Source of the DNA: Enterobacter huaxiensis
GTDB taxonomy: Bacteria > Pseudomonadota > Gammaproteobacteria > Enterobacterales > Enterobacteriaceae
DNA: 64,000 nt
Direction: 5' to 3'
Assembly: GCF_003594935.2 (NCBI RefSeq)
Contig: NZ_CP043342.1
Span: 1,674,001-1,738,000 of the forward strand
Below are positions 16,760-24,337 of the stretch, piece after piece. The notes beneath the pieces were generated by a model that was not told the origin of the DNA, did no database searches, and was given only the letters and a program-made list of their open reading frames with translations. The first letter of the stretch is position 1. Each line of letters begins with the position of its first letter. Both the position numbers and the translations under genes were made by a program.

Positions 16760-17348
16760 TTTTCTTAAAAAGCTGGCCAGCATGGTTCTGCCGTCATGGA
16801 TGAACCAGGGGGAGCCGCAAAAGCTCCTTAAAGCGGCGCAGACCTTTTGGGCGGAGGTATACAGCTGGATAACGTGGCCGCTGCGTCAGTTTGACCCGCT
16901 GACCTGCAACGAAACGATACTGGGTCTCATTGCATGGGACAGGGATATCAGCCGTTTTAACGGCGAACCGCTGAACCTCTTTCGCCGGCGCGTCGCTTAC
17001 GCCTTTGTGAATGCGGCAGATGCCGGTTCCGTTGCCGGCTTTATTAAAATCTTTGACCGGCTGGGAATTGGCTATGTGGAGCTGCTGGAGCGTCAGCCGG
17101 ATATTGACTGGGACGTGATACTGGTTCGCGTCACTGACAGCCAGATATCCGCCAACACGCAGCTGATGATTCAGATTATTCGCCAGTACGGCCGCACGTG
17201 CCGGCGCTACCAGTTTGAGGTGATTACCTCTGAAACCTTATCCATCCGGGCAGGGTGGGATCAGGGTGAATATGTTGTTTATCCGGCGAGGATTGCCGGC
17301 ACGGAAACCAGCAGCGCGACATTCAGCGCACGCTTACAGGGAGAGTAG
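16752..17348 (+). CDS. I: Phage tail protein (P2 gpI-like wedge component)
   Basis: This 198-residue protein follows baseplate J, where P2-like and Mu-like phages encode gpI/gp48, the wedge protein linking baseplate and fibre. Visible stretches are LPSWMNQGEPQKLLKAAQTFWAEVYSWI, PLNLFRRRVAYAFVNAADAGSV and a beta-rich C-terminus. The tail fibre gene starts 5 bases after its stop. Confidence 0.82.
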   Translation: MNDFLKKLASMVLPSWMNQGEPQKLLKAAQTFWAEVYSWITWPLRQFDPLTCNETILGLIAWDRDISRFNGEPLNLFRRRVAYAFVNAADAGSVAGFIKIFDRLGIGYVELLERQPDIDWDVILVRVTDSQISANTQLMIQIIRQYGRTCRRYQFEVITSETLSIRAGWDQGEYVVYPARIAGTETSSATFSARLQGE

Positions 17349-17353
17349 TTTTT

Positions 17354-19684
17354 ATGTCACAGACCGCTATCACGCTGGTGTTTGAGCAGTGGAAAGCGCA
17401 GCAGGCTGCGACGGGCGAGCCTGTCCTGCTGGATGAGTTCGTTTTTGCGATGGTTCCGGGGCTAGACCCGGCCTTGCCCGTCGATCGCAGTGAAGCGTTG
17501 CCACCGGCCGCGCAGATTGTTTACCGCGCACCCGTCGCCCGTAAGGGGGTCGTGAATGAAAATTCGGTGGTGCATTCGGCGGTTCTGGGCGCTGATGTGG
17601 GGGACTTCTCCTTTAACTGGATCGGGCTGATGAACAAGGCCAGCGGCACGCTGGCGATGATTGTCCATGCACCTGAGCAGCAGAAGCTGAAAACGAAGGA
17701 TGGCCAGCAGGGCAACGTCCTGACCCGTTCTTTCCTGATGGAGTTCACCGGCGCACAGACCGAAACGGCCATTAACACGCCGGCAGAGACCTGGCAGATT
17801 GATTTCACTGCCCGTATGGCGGGGATGGATGAACGTCAGCGTCTGGAAAATATTGATATTTATGGTACGGCGGCGTTTTTTGGTGACGGCTGGCTGGTCG
17901 GTAAATCGGGCAATCAATATTTTGTGTCCAAAGGTGCGGGCTACGTGGCTGGCCTGCGTGCCGGACTGGCTGCGAATCAAAATATCACCGTCACCACAAA
18001 GCCAGTTAAAGTCTGGCTGGACGTGTGCTGGACAGGGGCGTTAACCAGCGTCTGGGCGGTGCAGAGCAAGGTTACGGTTGCCGCTAATCTTGCGGATTAT
18101 GTACAGAATGGCGTACAGCATTACGTGTTTGCGCTGGCGAGCATTGACGCGAACGGGAATATTACCGACCTGCGCCCGAAAGGTTCGCTTAATGACCAGG
18201 CTGCGAGCGATGCGCTGAAAGCGCACGAAAAATCACGTAATCATCCGGATGCAACGACCGGCGAAAAAGGGTTTGTGCAACTCAGTAGCGCGACGAACAG
18301 CGACAGTGAAACGCTGGCGGCAACGCCGAAAGCGGTTAAGGCTGCTAACGATAACGCGAATAATCGTTTGATCGTTGCAAACAATAACCTCAGCGTGGAT
18401 TTGAATACGCTGGGTAAAGCGACAGATGCAGGCATTTATCCGCAACAGCAAAATGCGTCAGCCACAACGGCTAACCATTATCCCGTTAATGCAGCGGGTA
18501 CGCTTTTTGTTACACCGTCTGCGTACGGCTGCCAGCAAATGTATGTTTCTTACAGCAGCCGTATTTTTGTCCGGGCTTTGACCGGTGTTTTTAATGGCAA
18601 TGGTCCCTGGACTGACTGGCTTGAGTTCTTCAGTACTAACGGCGGTACGTTGTCTGGTTCACTGGCGATTGCCATGAATGCGCCCAATATTGCGCTGAGG
18701 AGTACAGGGGACGATACGCGCCAGTACATCATGTCGTATAAAAAAGATGGTTCTAACTCATGGTATGTAGGGAAAGCTAACGCTAACAGCGAATCCCTGA
18801 TGCTGTGGAACTATCAGTCAAATAGCGGCATTGAAATTGATGTAAATGGCCGTATCAGTTTAAGGGCAAACGGGAAAACGGTTATTTTCAACCCGGACGG
18901 TACCTTCGACGGTGAAATCATTGGTAAAACCGCTAATAACTTCCGCATTGCATACGGCAGCTATGGTTCTTTCTGGCGCAATGATGGCAACAATCTGTAT
19001 CTGATGCTGACAGATAGCGGCGCACCTCTTGGGAGCTATAACAGCTTGCGTCCTCTACAGGTGAACCTGAGCACAGGAAATGTAGTTTTCGGGGAGGGGG
19101 TCAACGCCACAAAAGGCATTTCAGCGGGATATGTCGGGGCGTATGCATGGGATCAGCAGTACAACACTACAGCCGCTTACTATCAGGATTTTAGCTCTGC
19201 TGGAACCAGCGAATATCACCCACTTATTAAGCAACGCGCACGACTGAGTAGTAATGCATGGGTGTTTTCAATGGGTGCCCTGATTAGTGGAACAGTATTG
19301 AGCTGGCATTTACATATCCGGGGCAGCGCCGGGCAGGAATATAACCACAAGTGGGACACCAGCGGCAATTACGCCTGCCCGGGGCAAGTCACTCCTGCTA
19401 ACTACGCAAACTTTGATGCACGTTATTACACCAAAACGCTTTCCGATTCGCGCTATTACACCAAAGCTCAGTCCGACGCGGGCTATCAGGCAAAGGGGAA
19501 TTATGTTACCGGCGTTCGTTTTGGGGCGTCGGCAGAATACCAGGAGCGCGGAAATAGTGAGCGTATGACTGGCGGTGTGATGACGTCATTTGCTGACCGG
19601 GGAAGTTCAAATTACTGGATCCGTCTTCGTCCGCTCCAGTATCAGATTAACGGCGGCTCCTGGGTTACTGCGGCCTATTCATAA
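17354..19684 (+). CDS. Tail fibre protein (receptor-binding)
   Basis: This 776-residue fibre has a conserved N-terminal tail-attachment domain (tail-collar/DUF3751-like; MSQTAITLVFEQWKAQQAATG ... DFSFNWIGLMN). The linker LKAHEKSRNHPDATTGEKGFVQLSSATNSDS is the short repeat found in P2/Mu-type fibres. A variable middle and a C-terminal repeat (RYYTKTLSDSRYYTKAQSDAGY) come next. The terminal segment SSNYWIRLRPLQYQINGGSWVTAAYS is typical of fibres that need a Tfa chaperone. The distal half is more AT-rich than the N-terminal half, suggesting modular exchange of host-range segments. Confidence 0.92.
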   Translation: MSQTAITLVFEQWKAQQAATGEPVLLDEFVFAMVPGLDPALPVDRSEALPPAAQIVYRAPVARKGVVNENSVVHSAVLGADVGDFSFNWIGLMNKASGTLAMIVHAPEQQKLKTKDGQQGNVLTRSFLMEFTGAQTETAINTPAETWQIDFTARMAGMDERQRLENIDIYGTAAFFGDGWLVGKSGNQYFVSKGAGYVAGLRAGLAANQNITVTTKPVKVWLDVCWTGALTSVWAVQSKVTVAANLADYVQNGVQHYVFALASIDANGNITDLRPKGSLNDQAASDALKAHEKSRNHPDATTGEKGFVQLSSATNSDSETLAATPKAVKAANDNANNRLIVANNNLSVDLNTLGKATDAGIYPQQQNASATTANHYPVNAAGTLFVTPSAYGCQQMYVSYSSRIFVRALTGVFNGNGPWTDWLEFFSTNGGTLSGSLAIAMNAPNIALRSTGDDTRQYIMSYKKDGSNSWYVGKANANSESLMLWNYQSNSGIEIDVNGRISLRANGKTVIFNPDGTFDGEIIGKTANNFRIAYGSYGSFWRNDGNNLYLMLTDSGAPLGSYNSLRPLQVNLSTGNVVFGEGVNATKGISAGYVGAYAWDQQYNTTAAYYQDFSSAGTSEYHPLIKQRARLSSNAWVFSMGALISGTVLSWHLHIRGSAGQEYNHKWDTSGNYACPGQVTPANYANFDARYYTKTLSDSRYYTKAQSDAGYQAKGNYVTGVRFGASAEYQERGNSERMTGGVMTSFADRGSSNYWIRLRPLQYQINGGSWVTAAYS

Positions 19685-19694
19685 GGAAATGATT

Positions 19695-20213
19695 ATGATG
19701 CTAATGAAAAATTTTAGCGCAACGACAAAACAGCTTGATGACATTTCAATCATGGTGTTTACCGATGAGGACGGCAACGACTGGTATGAATCGCAGGGTA
19801 AATTTTCGGCTACCAGTCTGAAATTCATGTTTGATGAAAAAGGCAATATCGTTGCCGCATCATGGGATGTATCCATGCTGGCGCCAGAAAATTTGTCGGT
19901 TTCGGAAGTCCGAAAGGCCAGCGTGCCGGCTGATTTTTTCGAACCGGGTAAGCGCTGGGTATTTGATGGCAAAAAAATCATCCCGTTTGCTTATTCACAG
20001 GAAGAACTACAGCAGCAGGCCAAAGACCAGCGCGATCGCTTACTGAGTGAGGCAAGGGAAAAGATTGTTGTTCCTCAGACCAAATTGATGGCGGGGAGAA
20101 CGCTGACCGAAGCACAGCTCAATGAGTTAAACGCCTGGCTTGATTATATGGACGCTCTGGAAGCCGTTGATATTTCCGTAATGCCCGTCAGTTTTCCGGA
20201 GGCACCAGAATAA
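19695..20213 (+). CDS. Tail fibre assembly chaperone (Tfa family)
   Basis: This 172-residue protein is of the usual Tfa length, directly behind the fibre gene. The C-terminus (KIVVPQTKLMAGRTLTEAQLNELNAWLDYMDALEAVDI) is the conserved Tfa domain that binds the fibre tip during folding. ATG 19695 is preferred because AGGA lies 7 bases upstream; ATG 19689 is too close to it, and ATGs at 19698 and 19704 are also in frame. The stop is fused to the next start (TAATG). Confidence 0.9.
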   Translation: MMLMKNFSATTKQLDDISIMVFTDEDGNDWYESQGKFSATSLKFMFDEKGNIVAASWDVSMLAPENLSVSEVRKASVPADFFEPGKRWVFDGKKIIPFAYSQEELQQQAKDQRDRLLSEAREKIVVPQTKLMAGRTLTEAQLNELNAWLDYMDALEAVDISVMPVSFPEAPE

Positions 20214-20938
20214 TGTGGCGTGAAGCAAAGATCGCATTTTCTGATGCCATCGCGTCGGTGAGCTGTTCCGTTATTCCCGCGCACCCCTGGGTTTATGGTC
20301 TGGGACAGCAGACAGAGAACGGGGCGTATCTCAGCCCCGTTAATGCGATTTCATACCTGGCTGAGAAGCTGGCCGGGACAGGCGGTAATGCGGAAGTGGT
20401 GATTATGATGGTCGCTGGCCAGACGCATGACAGCTTTATGAACAGTCTCAACCAGCTGGTAGACGTTTTTCCGTCGCCGGCTTTCACGCAGGTAAAGCGT
20501 CTGGCGCAATCCACCGCAGAGCTGGCCTTAGAAAGAATGCAAATCCCAGCGAAGTATACCGCTGGCGTTGCTGATGTTATTCCGCTGTCAATTCCGACCA
20601 GCAGGGCAGCACTGGCAGCAGCGGCAGTAAAAAAAGCGCAGGAAGAAGCTGCCGCAGCGGTGGATATTGGCGCGCTGAAGCAGCAGCTGGACGACTTTAG
20701 CCGGCTGCGCGATAACCTGCTGGGCGACATCTCCGGCAGTCTGGAGGAATTGCAGGGTAAAAGCGCCAGAGCATGGGTATTTACTGGTAGTGGTGATTTG
20801 GCTACCACGTTGCTGGAGCTGGTCAAGGGCATCCCGCTGCAATCGGCGGTTTACTCTGCGGCGATGATGCTGACCGGCGATAATCTCGACGGCATAAAAG
20901 GAATGATACATGACCTCGAACCCGACGCTGGCGCTTAA
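20213..20938 (+). CDS. Conserved phage tail-region protein of unknown function
   Basis: I do not recognise a characterised family. This 241-residue protein has an N-terminal globular half (MWREAKIAFSDAIASVSCSVIPAHPWVYGL) and a long Ala-rich helix (SRAALAAAAVKKAQEEAAAAVDI). A second helical section contains LDDFSRLRDNLLGDISGSLEEL. It lies between the fibre chaperone and two baseplate-type genes, in the slot that HP1-like phages fill with a late structural gene of unknown role. It overlaps the next gene by 29 bases in another frame. Confidence 0.7.
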   Translation: MWREAKIAFSDAIASVSCSVIPAHPWVYGLGQQTENGAYLSPVNAISYLAEKLAGTGGNAEVVIMMVAGQTHDSFMNSLNQLVDVFPSPAFTQVKRLAQSTAELALERMQIPAKYTAGVADVIPLSIPTSRAALAAAAVKKAQEEAAAAVDIGALKQQLDDFSRLRDNLLGDISGSLEELQGKSARAWVFTGSGDLATTLLELVKGIPLQSAVYSAAMMLTGDNLDGIKGMIHDLEPDAGA

Positions 20939-21449
20939 CGGAGAAGCGATCCAGCTGAAAAACATGCGTGTAACCATAACGCAGCAGTTTCAGGATAAAG
21001 ACCAGTCCGGCCAGACCAGCGCTACGACCAAATCCGAACAGGGGGCGAAGGGAAAGGAGCTGCGCGTATCCGGTGAAGTTCCCTTTAAAAATAAGGCTAT
21101 TTTGCGCCGCATCTTTGAGCTGGCCAGCGCCACCGATGCCAGCGGAAAGCGGCAGAAATACCGCGTGGCGCATGAGCAGGCGCGGGCTGTTAATTTTCGT
21201 GAAGCCACCTTTACCGGCACGCTGGATGCCCCGCAGCAGGACGGGAAAATGTCCTGGCTGGTGACATTTACGCTGACCGAGCATATCAGCGTCCAGGAGA
21301 AGAAAGAGGCAAGGGCGAGCAGTAAAACGACGGCGAAAAAGCAGGGAGGCGCGGCGGGAAGCGCAGGCCAGTCTGCTGACGAAGATGATGAGAAAATGAC
21401 GTGGTTTGAGCGAAAAGTCCTGAAGCCCGTCAACGATGCGCTGGGGTAA
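20910..21449 (+). CDS. Baseplate complex protein
   Basis: This 179-residue protein opens with NPTLALNGEAIQLKNMRVTITQQFQDKDQSGQ and has a beta-rich core resembling small baseplate-hub subunits (P2 gpU-like role). A low-complexity linker (KKEARASSKTTAKKQGGAAGSAGQS) and a C-terminal helix with WFERKVLKPVNDAL follow. Start ATG 20910 has AAGGA about 6 bases upstream although it lies inside the previous gene. The hub/spike gene starts 2 bases after its stop. Function is inferred from context and fold character. Confidence 0.65.
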   Translation: MTSNPTLALNGEAIQLKNMRVTITQQFQDKDQSGQTSATTKSEQGAKGKELRVSGEVPFKNKAILRRIFELASATDASGKRQKYRVAHEQARAVNFREATFTGTLDAPQQDGKMSWLVTFTLTEHISVQEKKEARASSKTTAKKQGGAAGSAGQSADEDDEKMTWFERKVLKPVNDALG

Positions 21450-21451
21450 GG

Positions 21452-23131
21452 ATGAAACCGATAAAACGTCTGTACCTGTCAACCGATGAGGTACATCTCG
21501 CTGATGCCAGTCTGGTGCTGGAGCTGAACAGCTGCGGCCGGGGATTTATCACGGCCGAAACTGACCAGGATTATACCGGCAAGCTGGTGCGTCTTAATGT
21601 GGGCTATACAGACCTGCTTTTGCGGTGGTTTACCGGGTATGTTGAACGATCGCAGCCGGCTGATAACGGTTTTCAGCGGCTTTTTGTTCGTGAGCTGGTC
21701 GGCGTGTTTGAACGCCTGTGGCCATGCTCACTTCAGCACCCCACGCTGCGCAGTATTGCGGGCTGGCTGGAAGAGAACAGCGGCATTACGGTGATGGTTC
21801 CTGATGCTGACTACACCGATAAACCGATCCCCCACTTTACCCACAGCGGCAGCGGGTATCAGTTGTTGAATAATCTGGGTAAAGCCTTTGGCATAACGGA
21901 TTACATCTGGTACCAGCTACCGGATGGCGGGCTGTATGTGGGAGGCGCGGAAAAGTCACTCTTTGCCGGTAAGCCGGTGGATATCCCGGCCGGGTTCAGC
22001 CAGGGGGCTGCTGGCGGTAACACCATGACGTTACCCGTTGTTCAGAGCCTGCGGCCGGGGGTTGAAATGAACGGCGAGCGCGTCACAAAGGTACATCTGA
22101 CTAACGATACGATGGCCGTTACCTGGACACCGCGTAACCGCGCCACCGGCAAGCCATTGCAAAAATCACCGGTACAGCGGCAGATTGAAAGCCATTTCCC
22201 TGAGCTGGCGTCCGGGCTACACCTGCCGAAGTTCGCCAGGGTCATCGCGCCGACAGAAGCAGTTAAGAGCGGCAATTTTTCGGATCCGTTCCGTCCGCGC
22301 TACGCCGTGGACGTGCAGCTGCTTGACGCAGACGGAAAACCCGACGCGCAAACGCCCGTTTATTCTGCTGTTCCACTCCCGGTACCGATGGCCGGTAATG
22401 ATTCCGGCATGTACCAGTTCCCGCCTGAAGGTACGCTGGTAGAAGTTGCCTTTACTGACGGCCGGCCGGATAAACCATTTATCCGCCAGACTGTGCCGGA
22501 TGGTACCAGCCTGCCGGATATCAAACCCGGCGAGCAGCTCCAGCAGCAGCGGGCGGAAGTCTCCCAGCGCGTGACGCAGGCCGGAGACTGGGTACGGCAG
22601 ACTGACCAGACAATCAGCGAAACATCGATGGCCAGAACGGTTAAGGCAGATACGGAAAGTCGGGAGCTGGTGAGCCGGGAAACGACCATTAAAGCCACGG
22701 ATAAGACCAGCGTTATCGGTACGTCCACGTTGATGGCCGGAGCCATTCAGCAGGTCAGCACCGGTAAATTTAGCCAGGCGATTCAGGGTAGCCGGCTGGC
22801 CACGGTCGGCGGAAATGATGAACTGGCCGTAGCCGAAAACGCCACCGTTACGATCGGCATGAACCTGACGGAGCAGATTGGCCAGATCCGGAAAAGCGTT
22901 GCGGCCGTACAGCAGCAGATTATCGCGCCAGTGGTATGGATCGGTTCCGGCAGCATTAACGTGGCGCAGCTGATGCTGGATACGCTTGATGTGGTCAGGC
23001 AGCTGGCAGAACTGACGGCCAGCCACACGCACAGCAATACCGGCACGCCGACGAACGCCGGCGATATCCGCAGCACCGGCGCAAAGGCTGACACCTTGAA
23101 CGGTAAATACTCCCCCGTAATCGGCAAGTAA
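21452..23131 (+). CDS. Baseplate hub/spike protein (gpD-gpV-like, VgrG-type)
   Basis: This 559-residue protein appears to combine a hub domain like P2 gpD/Mu gp44 (residues about 1-250; YTGKLVRLNVGYTDLLLRWFTGYVE) with an OB-fold and spike region like gpV/Mu gp45. Marker stretches are RYAVDVQLLDADGKPD, VPLPVPMAGNDSGMYQFPPEGTLVEVAF, a repetitive beta-helix-like segment and a terminal ASHTHSNTGTPTNAGDI. Such a fused hub-spike plugs the tail tube and pierces the outer membrane. It is the last gene of the tail operon and is followed by a terminator. Confidence 0.85.
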   Translation: MKPIKRLYLSTDEVHLADASLVLELNSCGRGFITAETDQDYTGKLVRLNVGYTDLLLRWFTGYVERSQPADNGFQRLFVRELVGVFERLWPCSLQHPTLRSIAGWLEENSGITVMVPDADYTDKPIPHFTHSGSGYQLLNNLGKAFGITDYIWYQLPDGGLYVGGAEKSLFAGKPVDIPAGFSQGAAGGNTMTLPVVQSLRPGVEMNGERVTKVHLTNDTMAVTWTPRNRATGKPLQKSPVQRQIESHFPELASGLHLPKFARVIAPTEAVKSGNFSDPFRPRYAVDVQLLDADGKPDAQTPVYSAVPLPVPMAGNDSGMYQFPPEGTLVEVAFTDGRPDKPFIRQTVPDGTSLPDIKPGEQLQQQRAEVSQRVTQAGDWVRQTDQTISETSMARTVKADTESRELVSRETTIKATDKTSVIGTSTLMAGAIQQVSTGKFSQAIQGSRLATVGGNDELAVAENATVTIGMNLTEQIGQIRKSVAAVQQQIIAPVVWIGSGSINVAQLMLDTLDVVRQLAELTASHTHSNTGTPTNAGDIRSTGAKADTLNGKYSPVIGK

Positions 23132-23142
23132 TCCGCGTCCCA

Positions 23143-23166
23143 CCCGCTCACCGTAGCGGGTTTTTT
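23143..23166 (+). terminator. Intrinsic terminator of the late (head-tail) operon
   Basis: CCCGCT (23143-23148) and AGCGGG (23155-23160) enclose a 6-base loop, followed by six Ts (23161-23166), just after the hub/spike stop. Confidence 0.85.
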
Positions 23167-23780
23167 GTACCCCCCTCAAACGGCACAGAACGCCCACAGC
23201 GCAGCGCACCCTTACATACAGACAAAGACACTCCTTTATTCAGCGCAGCGGCGCACGCCTGCGCCAGCGAATCCTGAGCGCGACGAAATAACGACGGAAG
23301 TAACGAAAACGGCGCTACACCGCACCCGCCTGCGGTTTTCGTGTTGAAAAAGATTTCAGTTTTTCCGGGGGGACAAAACAACCAGCCAGACTGCGCCAGC
23401 GCTGGGGCTTTAGAGTCCGATCTCCAACTGAAATGTGTGAAACAGATTTCAAAGATTTCAGTTTTAGGACAATGGCCAGCAGGTCGGTGCAGAAGGGAAA
23501 GGCTTGCACCATGCGGTGTCAGGTGTGATTACGTAACTTTTTACGTAAGGAGCGGAGCGAAATCTTCTAACTGCCAAAAGACAGAAAGCCACAGCTGGCG
23601 CGGGTTTGCGGGGAATGGTGCGAACTGGCGCAACTGAAATAATTTGCACAGATCCGTCCGCGCCCATCCCAGCGCACACATGCCGCTATCAGTGACCAAA
23701 TCAGTAACAGAGAGAGATACAAACTCACCATCAAATCAGGGTGATTTCTGACCAATCTGGATATTTCCAAAAATTGAAGG
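23167..23780. other. Non-coding prophage segment with small repeats
   Basis: No convincing gene is seen: the short open frames of 60-100 codons lack ribosome sites and recognisable content. The segment holds an inverted pair CGAAAAC (23304-23310) / GTTTTCG (23335-23341) and an exact 15-bp direct repeat. Two copies of the palindrome TTACGTAA (23529-23536 and 23541-23548) are also present. In HP1-like phages the cos site lies between the last tail gene and attP, so it may be here. The G-run in TCCGGGGGGAC (about 23364-23374) is one unproven candidate. Confidence 0.5.
23349..23465 (+). repeat. 15-bp direct repeat pair
   Basis: AAAGATTTCAGTTTT occurs at 23349-23363 and again, identically, at 23451-23465. 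CTGAAAT at about 23428 can also pair with the second copy (ATTTCAG), giving a local hairpin. The role is unknown; protein-binding sites close to cos or att are possible. Confidence 0.55.
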
Positions 23781-24073
23781 GGGGCATCGGAAAAACGTCA
23801 CAAACGTCACAAGATTAAAATTTATCCTCTATCTATATGAAATTTAATAATAAATAGACATTACTGTACCATCACAAAAACATCACAAGAGCATCACAGT
23901 GTGATGGTCTTAAAACATCACAACTCTGTTTTATATGTCACTGAATTTATTGAGTGTGACGGTTTGTGTTACGTTTTGTGATGGTTTGAGTGTCACAATA
24001 TTTATCGAGATAAATCAATAGGATAATAGGTTTTTTCAAGTGTGTGATGGTTGTGACGGTTTTCCGATGCCCC
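23781..24073. repeat. Iteron-like element: 31-bp inverted repeats enclosing TGTGAYG/CRTCACA motifs
   Basis: The outer arms 23781-23811 and 24043-24073 are inverted copies matching at 28 of 31 positions; each carries GGGGCATCGGAAAA and two heptamers. The 7-base motif CRTCACA or its complement TGTGAYG recurs at least ten times. Forward copies are at 23796, 23805, 23870, 23881, 23892 and 23916; reverse copies are at 23900, 23955, 23977, 24043 and 24052. A TGTCACA variant lies at 23991, and a perfect CATCACAGTGTGATG palindrome spans 23892-23906. Between the arms the DNA is very AT-rich. Multiple short motifs in both orientations around AT-rich DNA resemble a replication origin or the P4 crr. Confidence 0.75.
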
Positions 24074-24337
24074 ACTTAGAAATTAAGTGAGTAAGACGAG
24101 ACTTTTTGAAAATTCGGATGGCACTAAATAGAGTGCTACCATGTGTCGCTAGAATTTTCGTAAATGTACTGAATTCAATGATATCCTATGGAGATAGGAT
24201 CCCACGAAAAGGGTGTAGTTGTTAGGCGGAGAACCTAACCCGCTTGGCAAGGACAACATAACGCTTCTCAAAAGCATGTACTGAGCAAGCACATTTATGG
24301 GCAATTTTAATCTGCTTATAGAGGTTGAGATATCATT
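24073..24337 (+). other. Hairpin-rich leader before the SIR2 gene, candidate structured RNA
   Basis: Five perfect or near-perfect stems stand in line. CACTTA/TAAGTG spans 24073-24089. GAAAATTC (24108-24115) and GAATTTTC (24152-24159) enclose GCACT/AGTGC (24121-24136). ATCCTAT-GGAG-ATAGGAT spans 24183-24200, and GTTAGG/CCTAAC spans 24221-24239. GCTTCTCA (24263-24270) pairs with TGAGCAAGC (24282-24290) with one bulge. No gene is visible. The density of stems suggests a folded 5' leader or an independent small RNA; promoter and ends are not identified. Confidence 0.5.

Noticed and set aside
23341-23637. Short plus- and minus-strand frames in the gap after the late terminator
   Set aside because: They overlap on both strands, lack ribosome sites and have no recognisable protein features.
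23781-24073. Possible CRISPR array
   Set aside because: The repeated units are only 7 bases long, irregularly spaced and in both orientations; no cas genes are near.
24073-24337. Retron-type ncRNA or tRNA-like gene in the hairpin region
   Set aside because: No reverse transcriptase is encoded nearby, and the stems do not form a cloverleaf with tRNA landmarks.
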